Shown here piece after piece: positions 1 through 12,700 of a stretch of 60,000 nt of DNA. Where the stretch lies: positions 82,943,574-83,003,573 of the forward strand of contig NC_087063.1 in assembly GCF_963678635.1 (NCBI RefSeq), read 5' to 3'. A program made the position numbers and the translations under genes. This DNA comes from Symsagittifera roscoffensis (Eukaryota > Xenacoelomorpha > Acoela > Convolutidae). The notes under the pieces were generated by a model. The model was not told the DNA's origin. It worked only from the letters and a program-made list of their open reading frames with translations, and did no database searches. Positions within the stretch are counted from its first letter, which is position 1, and every line of letters starts with the position of its first letter.

Positions 1-1582
1 CTTTGAGAATATGGTCATGTTCTTCTACTAGGAAAAAAAAACCAGAATGCAAAATTGAGATTTTTTTCACGTCTGGAAATCAAAAGAAAACGACAGTTTT
101 AATGTCGATGGTTATTGTGATCACTGTAAATCCGTTTTCGAAGCAATGGGATGTTACTACAACTTCTGTTCTTGTCAAAGCTTGTCGCTTCTTAACAGAT
201 CAGGATATTGACTGTGGTAATAAGAAGAAAGAGATGGATGATTTGAGACGTGAACACAAAAAAGAGAAAGGATACAAAGTTGAAGGAATGTGGGAGTGTG
301 AGTGATGAAAAAACTTCAAAATCGATGACAAGATCAAAAATCACGTCAGAACCTACTTTCTGTACAAAACGCCTCTTTCTACAAACTACTATTTAGCAAA
401 ACAAAAGATGGATCCCTCTTTGGCTATGTTCGAGGCATTTTAGTTGTTCCACATGAACTAAAAGCAAAATTTACCATTTTTCCTCCAATTTTCAAAAAAC
501 ATCGAAGTTGGAAGAAACGATATTGGAGACTACATGAAAAACTATGCAATCAAAAACAAAATGTTAAAACATCCTCAGATAATGCTGATATCTAGTTTCA
601 AGCTAGAAAATGGAATAGTTATAACTCCTCTTTTCAACTTTTATTTGGTACTAGGCTTGCAGTGCACCAAAATGCAATGACCAACCGTTTTGATCAGTAT
701 ACATTACGAAAATATTTCGTTATATTTGTGCAATTGGTGGTTGATGCTAGTAGGTAAGTTGATCTATCAAGATTTGTAGCAGAAACAATGAATTTTGTTG
801 GTAGTTCCTCCTATGGATATCAGATCATGGATAGATTGAAGCAAACAATCACAAAATATCTCAATGATGTCACGACTCGTAGGGCAATCAAAGAACCACT
901 GTTCAAAAGACTGAAAACATTTGAGGAAGACTTGCATGAAGAGGAATTGTTGAAACTGACCATTGAACACAGAGAACCCATCATTGTTGGATTTTTCATA
1001 CTTCAGTATGCGAAACTCAGAATGTTGGAGCTGTACTACAGCTTGTTTGACAAGTTCTCTGATGTAAAAAAAATGAATTGAAAATGGGCACAGGTTAACG
1101 TTACTTAGCTCTTGCTGAAGAAAATTTGTACGAATGTCTCTAGCCACATAAGAGAGCAGCTGGGGAAAAACGACTGCGGAGACTCTTTCAAGCCGGATGC
1201 AAAGTCTAATTTCTTCCCTCGAACGTGTTGCACTTCGCATAAAAAGCATGATAAACTAGAGCCGTGAACTTTCAAAGAGTAATTTAGATATACAGAAAAG
1301 CTATGTTTGTGTAGCAAATTTTATTGCTGCTATGACAACAAGTCCGATAAATTCAATTTTAGCAGCAAGGGATTCAGCAAACAGGTTCTAGAGGATTCTG
1401 GAGACGGTCCTATGGAAAAGTACAGGAGAGTACTCGATGGAGCAGTCAACCTCAAATCTACAAACAGAGGATTCATAACTGTAAATCATTTAGTGGCCAC
1501 ATTTGAGCAAACAAAGAAAGGACTTAATTATTTTATCCAAAAAGACAAGTTCAAGATGATGAAATTCATACAAAACCATTGA
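1..1582 (+). pseudogene. Relic of a type-B (protein-primed-like) DNA polymerase
   Basis: Stretches in shifting + frames read as the palm and C-terminal part of a family B DNA polymerase of the organellar/viral type carried by Polinton/Maverick-like elements. Visible landmarks are a Cys-rich segment (about 95-180), the motif-B-like SSSYGYQ block (about 805-825), the helical segment that follows it (788-1081), and a Cys/Lys-rich C-terminal block with FSSKGF (1307-1582). It is broken by several stops and frameshifts. The place where the catalytic Asp-Thr-Asp motif should lie (about 1086-1101) reads Gly-Thr-Gly followed by a stop, so it cannot be an active polymerase. No other Polinton genes (capsid, integrase, protease) are visible beside it, so the element is truncated or continues outside the window. 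The family call rests on motif recognition without a search. Confidence 0.72.
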
Positions 1583-1652
1583 ACTTATAAGAACTGATGC
1601 AATGTAAAAACTTATAAGACGTGATGCCATGTAATAAACTTATATATGATGT
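1583..1652. repeat. Short tandem repeat, about 27 bp x 2.5
   Basis: Three consecutive blocks each start with ACTTATA and contain GATG. The first two share the pattern ACTTATAAG..TGATGC.ATGTAA. They lie directly after the last codon of the polymerase relic. Confidence 0.6.
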
Positions 1653-3449
1653 AGTATTTTTTTTGTTGGTTTTTTTATTAATAAGTTGCGGTCTTTTAAA
1701 ATAAGAGGTAGTGATTTATATATTTTCTTAGTAAATTAATTTTTTTCTCGAAAACTCGATTTTTTGAAGTTTCAGTAGGTTTCAGCATAGTTTCAGGTTG
1801 ATAGTGCACTGTATAAAAAAGTACCATTAAATAATAAAGTAATTAATAGGTCTAACTATACCAAATTCTATTGTGTTTTGAAGTTTATTTTAAAGCTTTC
1901 AATTTTTGATAAAAAATCTAAGATTTTGAATATCTTACTATTGACTTTCCATGCATCAAAAAACATTATATCTTTATCTCACAACCTACATAAAAATTAC
2001 CATTGATATTTAACAGTTACATAACGCGCGCTGAAATTTTTGCTACAAAAACTAAACACTTCTACACAAAGTCCGAAAAAAATTCGTTTCCCTTACCATT
2101 CTCTTACCATCATAAAAAACATGAAACCTTACCAAGTCTTTTTCCTAACCTAATACTTTATAGGTTTTCTACCCAATGTTAATACATAGCTAGTTGACTT
2201 TGCAAGGCATTCGCCGCTGCCACTGAAGCCTCAGCCATCAACGCAAGCTCTTCGTTATCCCTCTTCTGTCCAACTCGTTTCGTTCAAGACGGCACGTTCT
2301 GGTAACCACAATCCAGAAAATGGCCCACCCAGGAGCGCGAATTTTGATTTCGTAAATTGCTTCTCTGGGTCCGTTCAATCCCGTAACGATACGGCAAAGT
2401 GGTCCCTTGGGTACTGAATCCGAAATTCACTATGATCCACAAGCCCGAAAGGATGAAGTTGGTGGCAAATATTCTGTACTGTACTATGTTATACGGCCCT
2501 TTTTGCACTGCTCATGGGGCTGCTTCGTCCGATCGTTGCAATTGCAGGAGCTACCAACAGTAATTGAGTTCAAATATTAAAAGTTCAAGTAACCAAAAAC
2601 TCTAAGTGGCCAGAATATAATCCAATAATCGAATCAAAAGGAAAGGATCCGCGATTTATCAGCACAATTGCCGAATTACTTCTTCCAAGTGTCCTAACTA
2701 AGCGATTTTCTCGTCTCTTTCTCTCTCTCTCTTGCTCTCTCCCTTTCTGCCTCTCTAGAGAATCCTAACTAACCAATTACACTAAAGAATTCCCCACAAC
2801 TAATCAATTCGAAAGCTAAAATTTCGCTGTATCTACGGAATACGATTCCTTTGAAGTTTTTTAACTGATCTTATTAGCTTCCAGAATTTTTTTCTCAATC
2901 TGATGAGAACCGACTATTTTCTCTCTGTGCTATCACTGTTTGTTTCTAAGGTTGGGATATTTGCTAATCTCTATACTTTTTGCCATTTGAGTTTTAGTTT
3001 ATAATTGTCTCTACGAGTCGTGACATTTACTCTGGTACTCTTTCGCAAGTTTCTAAACTAATTGTTCCTCTGACGTCACAAGTCGTAAATTCCTAAGGCC
3101 TTATATGTAATTTCAACTATGTTGTGCAAATATCAAGTCAAATTTCACCTCCAAACCAACTGATTTTTAACAAACCAATCTCCCAAAGTTTCTATTTAAG
3201 TATCTCTATAACGTTCCGACCTCCCGGGGTTAGGGAGAAATCCTTCTCATGGGTGGTTATTTCGTTCCAGGCACCTTAAACAAAGATCTATACTCTGTTC
3301 AGATCCCGACCCTCTAGCTTTTAAGGGAACGGAGGTCGTTTCATTGGGATCGAATTGAGCCAAAAAGTCATCTCCAGGGAGATAATTAAATATCCCGTCC
3401 ATTCAAGTTATTTAGGACACCTACTTCTCACGCTATGCTCCTATTACTT
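1653..3449. other. Gene-free stretch with a CT-rich tract
   Basis: I see no ORF with coding character here. The only clear structure is a CT-rich microsatellite-like tract at about 2701-2757. The small ORF on the minus strand at 2284-2508 lacks recognisable motifs, though 2160-2560 is more GC-balanced than its surroundings and may be degraded mobile-element sequence. Confidence 0.4.
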
Positions 3450-3765
3450 GTTATTATTTATATCAAATAGCATGTCGCAACTCAAATTCAAACAATTTTT
3501 ATGACGGACTAAATCTCCGCTAACGCGTTAATGGGATATTTAATTTGCGAGTTAATTATCCCAAATCGACCGGACTGGCTATCCTTAAGCCAGCATAACT
3601 TCCCTAAAAGAAATTTTTTTTTCAGTTTGAGCCCAAGGTAGCAATATTTTTGGTCTGATATAAAAAAAATTGTGCCTAACTTGCTAGCAAAAGTTTCGAA
3701 ATTTTTCTGGAGAAAATTAACACTCGAGCACAAATATATTGTCACGTTCATCAAAAAATCGGAGT
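3450..3765 (+). repeat. Diverged copy of the CGCG-core dispersed repeat
   Basis: The order of blocks CTCCGCTAACGCGTTAAT, TTAATTATCCCAAAT, GGCTATCCTTAA, and CGAGCACAAATAT follows the intact copies at 40.4, 55.3 and 56.1 kb, with many substitutions. A 203-residue minus-strand ORF covering this block is a by-product of the AT-rich repeat. Confidence 0.6.
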
Positions 3766-6495
3766 GCTCGTTCATTGACTCAGTTGGAAAAGAGTCTATG
3801 AACGCAATTAAAAGGCAAAAAACTGACTTGTTGTTCAAAAAAAATCTCAAGTTTCGAATTTCAAAGAAAATTATAGATGCCGATGAAGCTCCTTGAGTTT
3901 CTAGAACAATTTTCAATTGGCACTTTTTCGATAACAATAACACAATTTTAGAAAACTGGATCAAAAGGTAAACTGTTTTTATGCGCTGTGATGTTGAAAA
4001 GTTGAATTGTCTTTTCGAAATTAGAAGTTGATCACGTTCTTTGCGGTTTTTAATCTTTCGCTGTTTAATGAGTGTCGCACCAATGAGGTTCGCAACCTTG
4101 TCCTTGACTCCAGTTATCATTACAAAATTTCAATTTGTCAGGAAAAATATTTTTTCCAAGTGACTTTCTTTCTACAGTTTTGCTTGTGGGTAGATTTTGC
4201 TACAAAACTTTACTCAAACAGAGCTGCACCTGATTTGAGAGAAGTTTTTTTGGTCAATGATAGTTAATCTAAGAATTTAAATCAAATCGAAACTGAAAGA
4301 CGGGGATTAAAGCAAAATGATTTTAAAAAATGAACAAGATAGCTTCAAAAAAATTGTTGCTTCTCTCAAACGAGTTGGACGAATTCTCTCCATTGAGTCT
4401 TACATTTTTTCCAACGATTTTGAAAATAATGTTCAAAAAAAACTGAAACCCTTTGAAAGTTATAAAAACAGTTATTTGATTTTTATCTTGATTAAGTTAA
4501 AATTAATAATATCTTTTTTGTGTTTTATCATAAATTGATTATTGTTTTGTTGTCCAGCCAATGAAGTTCGGGAAGGTTTCTGGTTGTGTTGAAAGTGTTT
4601 TGGTTGCTATTTTTTTAATATTTTTTTCCACGCAAAATCAGGAAACACAAATAGTTATTGGACTGAGCCGGTTGATACATCATATCAAAGTCCCTCAAAC
4701 CGAGATTCAAACAAACTTTAAAAGAAAATAAGTTGAATGAGTAAGGCTTATTTTTTTGATCAAAAACAATTACCACAAGTATTCCTTATTCATTAATGAT
4801 ATCGACGCAAACCAGGAAAAGACAAAATCTACTCTTTACGTAGAATTTGTAGACAGTTTAAAACCATGCTTAAGGAACACGAGGCTGCTTTGAACAAAAA
4901 ACAGCGGAATGGTCGAAACAAAACAAAACAAGCTAACACTAAATGCAGATCAATTGAAAACCCTAATTCTCCTCAAAAACGGAAAAAATTAAATCCCCAA
5001 ACTGTTAACTGAACTGATCAACCAATTGAGCGAAAGAAGTTGAAAACATTGATTTTATTGGTTAACAAATCACAAAATTTTGCGTAAATGTTAATATGCA
5101 ACGAATGTTAATTCCGACCAAGCACATTGTAATAACTTACAAAACTTGTATGGCGTGCACTCATCCGCAGATGTAAATTTTCTAGATCAAAAAGAGAAGC
5201 GCTTTTTCAGATTTATCTTAATAGCACGTGAACACCAATCAATCCAAAATTAAAAACCAAGGAATAAGAGATTTTGCGCTAGGGAGCTCTATTTGTATTA
5301 ATATGTGAAAACAATGTCCAAAACTCTCAGATGTGAAAGCTCTATTCAACATTTGAACAAGCTATTACGGAAAATGAACTGAAAAAAACTTTCAACATTC
5401 CAAATTGTGCGCTACAGCATAAAGACTACCAACAAAAGTACACAAAAAGTCAAATCAGACAAGGTTATTAGGCTAAAAAAAATGTTAAATTTTATCCTAA
5501 TTTATCAACCCTACCTTACGTGAGACCATAAAAAATATTTCCTCCCACGAAATAAGTTTTTTTCAATCATAAGTTTTTAGACTGATATTTCCTGGATAAC
5601 GAAAACTCTTGAGAAGTCTTTTCTATTAGTATAGTAGGATCCTTGATTTTTGTCTTTTTTTTAGTAAAAATTATTTTTCTCAATTGTTGGCGATGAGCAA
5701 AATAAAATGAAATCTAATTAGTCAAATGACACAATTTCAAAACGGACCTGCAGGTCCAGTGGTGCTCTCCTTTACAGTAAAATGTTTAGCGTGGTTTGTG
5801 AATTTATTAACTACTGATTGAAATTGCTTAATAACAATTTTATTCTCACTATTAGTACGGGTGGAGTGTTTTATCATATAGAAGGCTTTCAGCCCTGAAT
5901 CGAAATACAATAAAAAATTTTCAATAAGTTGTCCCAGTGTCAAGAAAAACCATTGTGAAATTTAAATTTTTGTTTCGAGCGAGTAAAGCAACCGAGCAGT
6001 CTTATTAAAGAAGGATATGCCCAAATAAGAACTTTCTGCGAAAAAAAAAGAATATATAGTTTTTTAAAAATTTTGTTTTTGTTTTTTTTTTTCTAGTCGT
6101 TTTTTGAAAAAAAAAATTGCATCCCAATTTGCATACTTTGCTGTGATTGTAGAATATGTCTTAATTTTACGTTTATTGTCATATGTTTTCATCACACCAC
6201 GCGCAAAAAACAACACTAATTTGAATAAGCATGAAAAAAATATTTTTTTGTAAGAATTTGATCGCAACATTCTGTGCTACTTGCACGTCAACCGGCTACC
6301 CTTATTATTGTCGCGAATTTGAATAAATTTAGGATTTTTTTCTTGATTTTTATTCTTTTCATTAGTTCACCACGATTATCCTTGTTCTCTTAAATTGTTG
6401 CTCAATTTTAGTTTCAACCAGAGTGCTTTAATTTAGCTGTGCTGATCAAAAATGAGCCGACTAATTTGATAATATTGCCCTTTATTCTTATCTTG
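3766..6495. other. Long stretch without a supportable gene
   Basis: It contains only short AT-driven ORFs of 60-80 codons with Lys/Phe/Asn-rich translations. There are no splice-linked reading frames, RNA genes or tandem repeats that I can defend. A block near 5,935-5,970 (CCCAGTGTCAAGAAAAACC) resembles sequence at about 40,359-40,395 next to a dispersed repeat, so part of it is probably repeat-derived. Confidence 0.4.
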
Positions 6496-6498
6496 CAG
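6486..6498 (+). promoter_or_regulatory. Strong 3' splice acceptor upstream of the big gene's start
   Basis: The sequence TTCTTATCTTGCAG|GT is a textbook pyrimidine-rich acceptor 95 bp before the ATG at 6593, with no coding exon recognisable before it. It could end a 5'UTR intron or be a trans-splicing (spliced leader) acceptor. It is the best clue to where the mature 5' end begins. Confidence 0.5.
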
Positions 6499-6592
6499 GT
6501 CATCAACTCCAGGCCTTAAATTTTTTTCGCAAAAAAAAAAGAAAATTTGCATGAACCTTCATATAACAATTTTTACTGGAGTGAAGAACAAA

Positions 6593-6783
6593 ATGGATGC
6601 AAAGCAGAAAAACAAAGACAAAAATAACAACAAAACAAAAGAAGATGCGACTCCGATTGGAAATGACGAGACGGGTAAAGGGAAAGGAGGGGACAGTGGT
6701 GTTTTTCTGAAGGGGGATCGGAAACCGGACAATGCTACGGGCCCTGCTTCCAAAGCGGGACAATCTGGTAGCGCAAGCGACAT
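6593..6783 (+). CDS. Exon 1 of the four-repeat gene
   Basis: The ATG is in good context (A at -3, G at +4). An in-frame upstream ATG at 6551 is possible. The exon encodes a Lys/Asn-rich then Gly/Ser/Asp-rich tail (MDAKQKNKDKNNNK...). It ends GACAT|gtaaga in phase 2, which fits the next exon's single leading base. Confidence 0.72.
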
Positions 6784-9700
6784 GTAAGAAATAAAACAAG
6801 ATGTTTATATATTTTGTTTACGTTTCTAACCCCCTTCCTTTTCTCGAAAACAAAAACGAAAGTCTTCTTAAAATTGCATTTGATGATCTTAAATGCGCAG
6901 AAACGTGTCAAGGTGATTAGATGAAAAAATTTAATTTTTTTCTTCAAATTGCTATATAACACCTTTTTAAACAACATTTTTTAAAAAACCTTTGTTCAAG
7001 TAATTTAACAAAATTTTATGTTGGGATAGGAATTTTTGTCTCAATTTGAAGTAATTTTGAACGTTTTTGGATTAATTTGAACGTGAACAAAGTGAACAAA
7101 TTAGTTTTTTATTTCTATCAAATCGCCTTATTTTTTTTTGATATCTATTCTGCCGTTTAATTATTTCACTTTCTCATCAATGCACAAAAAAGGGTTCGAC
7201 GGACTGAAATTCAAGTAATTCGGCATCAAAAAACGGTAACTGTTTGATGTCATAATTTTATTTCCCCTGGAAAACAGGGCTGGGCAAGTGTTTTATGGGT
7301 AACCTGAAAAGAGGATTAAAAAATTAAAAAAGATTTTAACTTCACGCTTAATTTGTTAATCAGTAATGAAAATTTGGATAATTTAAATTGAAGCAAAAAA
7401 AATTGATGAAATGAAATTTTTCTTGTTATTATCTTTGCGATAAGCAAGGGTATTGCAGTCGGGTACTTGACTTTTTTCCTTTTTTTCCGTAACACAGAAT
7501 GGTCAAAATCAGAAATGGTAAATTTAGGATCAGTTCAAAAGGAATTCAAATTTCTTTGCGTCTCCGGCATCCTTCGCCTAGAGGTGACGAATAAGCCTAA
7601 GATGGCAAAAGTCCTTTCGACTTTGACAGGACCTCTTATGATTTTTTGCTGTATGCAATTCTCATTGTTGTTTTTTTAGTGTTTTGATTTACTTCTGCTG
7701 ATTGTAGTTTCTTGTCTTCATTATTTTTCTTTTTTCTTTCGATCAACTTGTTTTACTGCCCAAATGATTTCATCTTATATTTTATCGGAGTAACGGCCGC
7801 ACAAATTGTTAAAATTTGAATAGAAATTACAGTTCAAGATTTTCAAGACAAATTTATTTTCGGCTTTTTGTTTTTATTCTGATTAATAGGTTTCAGCCTA
7901 TATTAGATTGACTTCATAGCCTTATATTGCGTCTTTCGAAGAGCAACAAAAAAACTTATTGTATGTGTGTATTTTAATGGCGAGGGGGACTTAATAATTT
8001 GTTTTAGCCCTAATTTTTTTAAACTTTCATTACGAGGCCAAACTGTGCATTTTGTGAATTGTAAGCGGATTCCGCAACAGGCAGAAATCAGATTTGTCCC
8101 GGAATCCGCGAAAATGCAATTTTTCCTTGATCTTCTCTGCTGTTTTGGCCTCCACGGACAAATTGCTAAAACACTGTATTGCTCAAAATTGCTCCAAGAA
8201 CAGGCAACTTTGCGGAAAATGTGTGGAATACGGAACAAATTTGTGAGATCCGTGAACAAATAAAAATAATATAAGTGTTCAGTAAACTTAAGCTGTTGCG
8301 GAATCAGCAAGTGTAAGTGGAATCCGCAAAGTGTAAGCGGAATCTGTAAATTATAAGCGGATTCTGCAAGTTGTAAGCAGAATCTGCAAATTGTAAACGG
8401 AATTCGCATAAATTTGCGGAATCCAATTACATTTGCGGAATCCGGAACAACTACCTATATTCGCTCGTTGCGGAATCCGCAACAAAATCAATGTACCGAA
8501 AAAAATACGTAACAGGTATTTGTACGCGGAATCCACTGAAATTTTGTAAGTGGAATCCACTTACATTTTGGAATATGGTCTAAGACTTGTCTCTGGAGTC
8601 CAGGAACATACAGACACAAATTGTGCGCCTATCCTGTGCTCAGTTTGGGCTCTAATTTTTTCTTTTTTTAATTTAATTCATTTTTTTTTCGGTTTGGGCC
8701 TACATTAAATCGGCTTAGTGGCCTCAATTTGTTTCATTTGACGAGCAAATAAAATTTTGTGTGTCTGTTTTGAGGGTGAAGGGGACTTGTTAATTTTTTA
8801 TAATTCCTGCATTTTTTTTCGGCTTGGAGGTTTTCTGCTAAGGTAGTTTCGGCTTTGTTACAGCTTGACAAGCTTTTCACCGATGCTAATTTCACAATTT
8901 TTGCCTTGGCGTTTTTTTCAAAACCAGCCTCATTCATTTTGGCAGCTCCAGTTTTTTCGACATTTTCGAATTTTGGTCGACTTAGCTGCTTTCCTGTTTT
9001 GTATCGCAAATGGTGCAAAGCGCAGGTTTGCTTCGTTGTAAAATATTGGAGCATTTAAAAGCTCTTATATATTTTAATAGAAAATATTATTTTCGCCATT
9101 TTTTATTACTGAATTGAAAATTAAGCTTGATTTTATAATTACAAAAAAAATGTCAAGACAGCTTATCAGCCTTATTTTTTCTTCTTCTTTTCAGCTTACT
9201 CATAAAATATTCGCCCACGGGAAACAAAATTATGGCAACAAAAATTAAAACATCCAGATGAAGAGTTTTCAAAAATTGATAAAGTCTATAAATAATTGTC
9301 AGTCAAAAACTTTTTTTTTCAAAGACTAGTAACAGTGCGCAAAAACAAAAAAGTAATTTTATAGATCGGCGTCTTCTGTCTTTCCCTACTGTCCGAACAA
9401 CCCAGTGGTGAGTGTGTGTTTCCACCACAAGCAGTTCCTTAGTGTGGCCAATGCAGACGAGGACACCATTGAGAGGGTAGAGAGTGCGATGAAGTTCAAC
9501 TACTGCAAGGGCGTCAAGAGGGGGCTGTTCAACTCGCAGGAAGGTATAGTTATACGGATCTTGATAACTACCCCCCCATATTTTGATTTTCAGAAATTCA
9601 ACTTTGGCTGTCAATATATTAGGACAATTTTCAGAAAATATATTTAATTAAAGTTTTTTTTATGTAGGTACTAAATAAATAGTAGCTAAGACATATACGA

Positions 9701-12700
9701 ACGCGCGAAAATAAAAACCCAAATGATTTTTGACTTTTTTTAAATGCATATTTTATACAGAAATGTATGTCAAAAATAATACATGCATAGGGGGAAATAG
9801 TTAACAAGATCCAGTTATACTGCCCGAGTTGACCTCCATACAATTAAAAGCTCATCATACAGTTTTCATATTTTAAAACTACTTATTTTAAAACTGCTAT
9901 TCTAAGACTGCTTCATTTTTTAAAGATGATTATGCGCGTTTTCAAAAATTGGTTCGCACCAATTTTGCTAAAAGATGACAAAAAGATAATTTCAAGTCGA
10001 AAGCAAAGATTTTAAAGTTTTTGAAGTGCATACTTATAACTTTTGGGTTTAAAACCGGCTTGAAAATTTAAAACCCCAATTTAAGGTGGACCAAAAACCC
10101 TTTTGAAATACGAGAGAGAGAGAGAAAGAGAGAGTTTTAAATTATCAGAGAAACTTGAAATAGTGAGTACCAAAATTGCAAAATTTGTTTTGAAAATCCG
10201 CCCACTCCCCTTTGAGAAAATTCTAGATCCACTCCTGGTATGTAGATTTATAACGAACCTCTGAAGACTGACCCCAGAGTTTTCTCTTCACAACCAAATC
10301 TCTTCAACATTAACTGTCAGGTAGTTTACTTTGCGGCAAAATATGCCAGAACGAGATTTTTCCTATCAATAATTTTAAAGTAATTTGCTATTTTTGTGGT
10401 CAACGAAACAATTAGTTAAGTTTTGAATCAGTCGTATTTGAATTATATTCAGGCAGAAATATTTATATTAGTATTTACCTAAAGTGTGTTTCCAGAAAAA
10501 AAAGTATTGCATCAATTTACCATTTAACGAGCTGAAAAAGCTTTGTTTTTCAAAGAAAATCTAAAAAAATATCCTCCTTTTAAACATAATATGATATTTG
10601 GCTGCTTTTCAGGAGTGCGCAGAATCGAGTTGTATGGGATGCCATTCCAGCCATACTTCATGGACCACATGACCTTTGTTCACGCGGTGTTCATGATGCT
10701 CAAGGACCTCCTGAAGGCCGGCCTCACTGTCGTGTCCGTCGCCAACATAGGCAGGCATCTGGTTTCTCTTTCCTCCCCTACACCCTTCCCCCTCACATGA
10801 GCATCATTTTCCTTTTCCTCCCCCCTCCCCCGTCCCCCCCCCCCCCCTTGATCGACGTTTTTCCTATGATCGGTAGAATAGAAGTAGAGAAGAAAATTGT
10901 AGAAGTTTTTTTTTTTCGTTTTTTTTTCTTCTAATTTGGTCAGTAATAATATGGCACACAGAACAAAGTGTTCAAACTATTGAAGTTTTATTATTGTTCG
11001 TCTTTGAAAGTTTATTAGTGTGCTCTTGGATAACTTGTAGAAGTAGTTTCGTTTTAAAAATGTAATTAGGTTTCGGAAGAGAAAGAGTGTGGTTTCTGAG
11101 GAAAGAGAACTTCAACACTAGGCGACAACACCAGTTTGGAATGGTAGAACTGCATGGGAGGTGCAAGTTGAGAACATACGGCAACAGTCAACAATTTTTA
11201 CCCCACTTCGAGGAAATTATCAAGGAAAAAGGTCACTTCATCAATCACAATTTAATAAATAATAATATTAAAAATGTTAGGTTTTTGTTTCATAATAGGT
11301 TTTTCGGACCTTTCTCAAAACTTTAATAGTGATAAGTAAAACTTGAGCATGGTCATTTTATTTAATTAACCAGCCAGAAGCCTAACCCGAAGGTTAATTA
11401 CTAACGGTTAACTAAGCCACAATGCCACAATGCGTTGGCAACTTTTAAGAGCTCTCATGTCGGAATTGGAGTTTTACTCATCAAATTTAACGCTTCAATT
11501 TTTTAAACTCAAATTAAGTCATCTCGCATTGAATCTTTTTTTTGAAGAAAGAAACGTTTACGAAATGTTACAAATATACGGTTTTTTTGATAAATTCATC
11601 GATTTTATCCCAGAAAAATTACGAAGTACTAATTAAAAAATAGCATTTTTCAAGGTCACGAAATAGCTGAAAAAGAGAAAGAGTTCAGCCTGTTTGAGAC
11701 ACTTCGAACTAAAAAGCCCATTTGGGAGACAAAAAGATCAGCCGACACTCTTCAGAGCAAAAGTATCCTCACTTCAGTGTTGAGGAAATTGGAGTCGGAA
11801 GGAATGAACATTTACATGTCTGTTCCACTGGATAGAAAAAGAAGTTCCATCATGTGCTGGAAGAAAAAGAGTCCAGTTTCAGACGAGGCGGAGCCACAAG
11901 CTGAGAACGGTAAATTTGGAACCACCTCATTTAACTTCAATTTTTTCCTGGCGCAGATCTAAGAATTTCTCGAGTGGGAAACTGATTTTGAAAAAAAAAT
12001 CGAAATTTTTGTCGACCTTTTTTTAGGTAGACCAAATTGATTTTCTGAGCTCTCCCAAACCACTATAAAGATTGTAATTTAATCAAAATTTCTGCAAACT
12101 TTTGAAAAAGGCAAAAAAGGTGTTTTTAGGCACTTTTTGAAAAATGCCGAACAAAAAATCGCGTTCTTTCGGCGGGCGCTTCCCCCTCAAAATTAGTATA
12201 GATTGGCGCCAAAAGGCGCGTTTAGAAAAGTTTTAAGGCAAGTCAGCCAAAAAAGGATATCTCATAATAGTTGAAAGGGGGGACCCTTTGGGTCGGCAGG
12301 GGGTCGAATCCCTGAGAGGGGGCGGTGAAATGGTAATGTACTTTTTTTTTAAGGGGATGGAAATAATTTTTATAAAAAAAATTGAAAGTTGCGGATCGCC
12401 ATTCCGAAATACAATTCCTTAATTCCAAACTTTCTAAAACAAGCTAAAATAAGTTCGTTATTCTTGAAAACTTCTGACTAGCCCTGAAAAAAAACTTCAT
12501 GGTATTTTGGGTACTTTTTGAGTAAATATCTGGCTGATGAAACCCATGTTTTTAAATTTTATTGTAATTTTTTTTCTTTTCCTGATAAAAACAACATGTA
12601 CATGGTATTTTATGAGTTGCCTCTCCTTGCTCTCCTGGCTTCATGCTGACTCTGATGCGGAAGAACAGGATTGTGTTGAGTGAAGCAGAGACACCGGTCT

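Noticed and set aside
767-1317. Minus-strand ORFs opposite the polymerase relic
   Set aside because: They are shadows of the + strand polymerase text, which is recognisable.
3509-4120. 203-codon minus-strand ORF
   Set aside because: It covers the antisense of a diverged dispersed repeat and AT-rich sequence. Its composition is Phe/Leu/Ile/Lys-biased and it has no motif.
7903-8560. Minus-strand ORFs of 168 and 69 codons
   Set aside because: They translate the GCGGAATCC degenerate repeat (ADSAYNLQ-type repeats) and are not genes.
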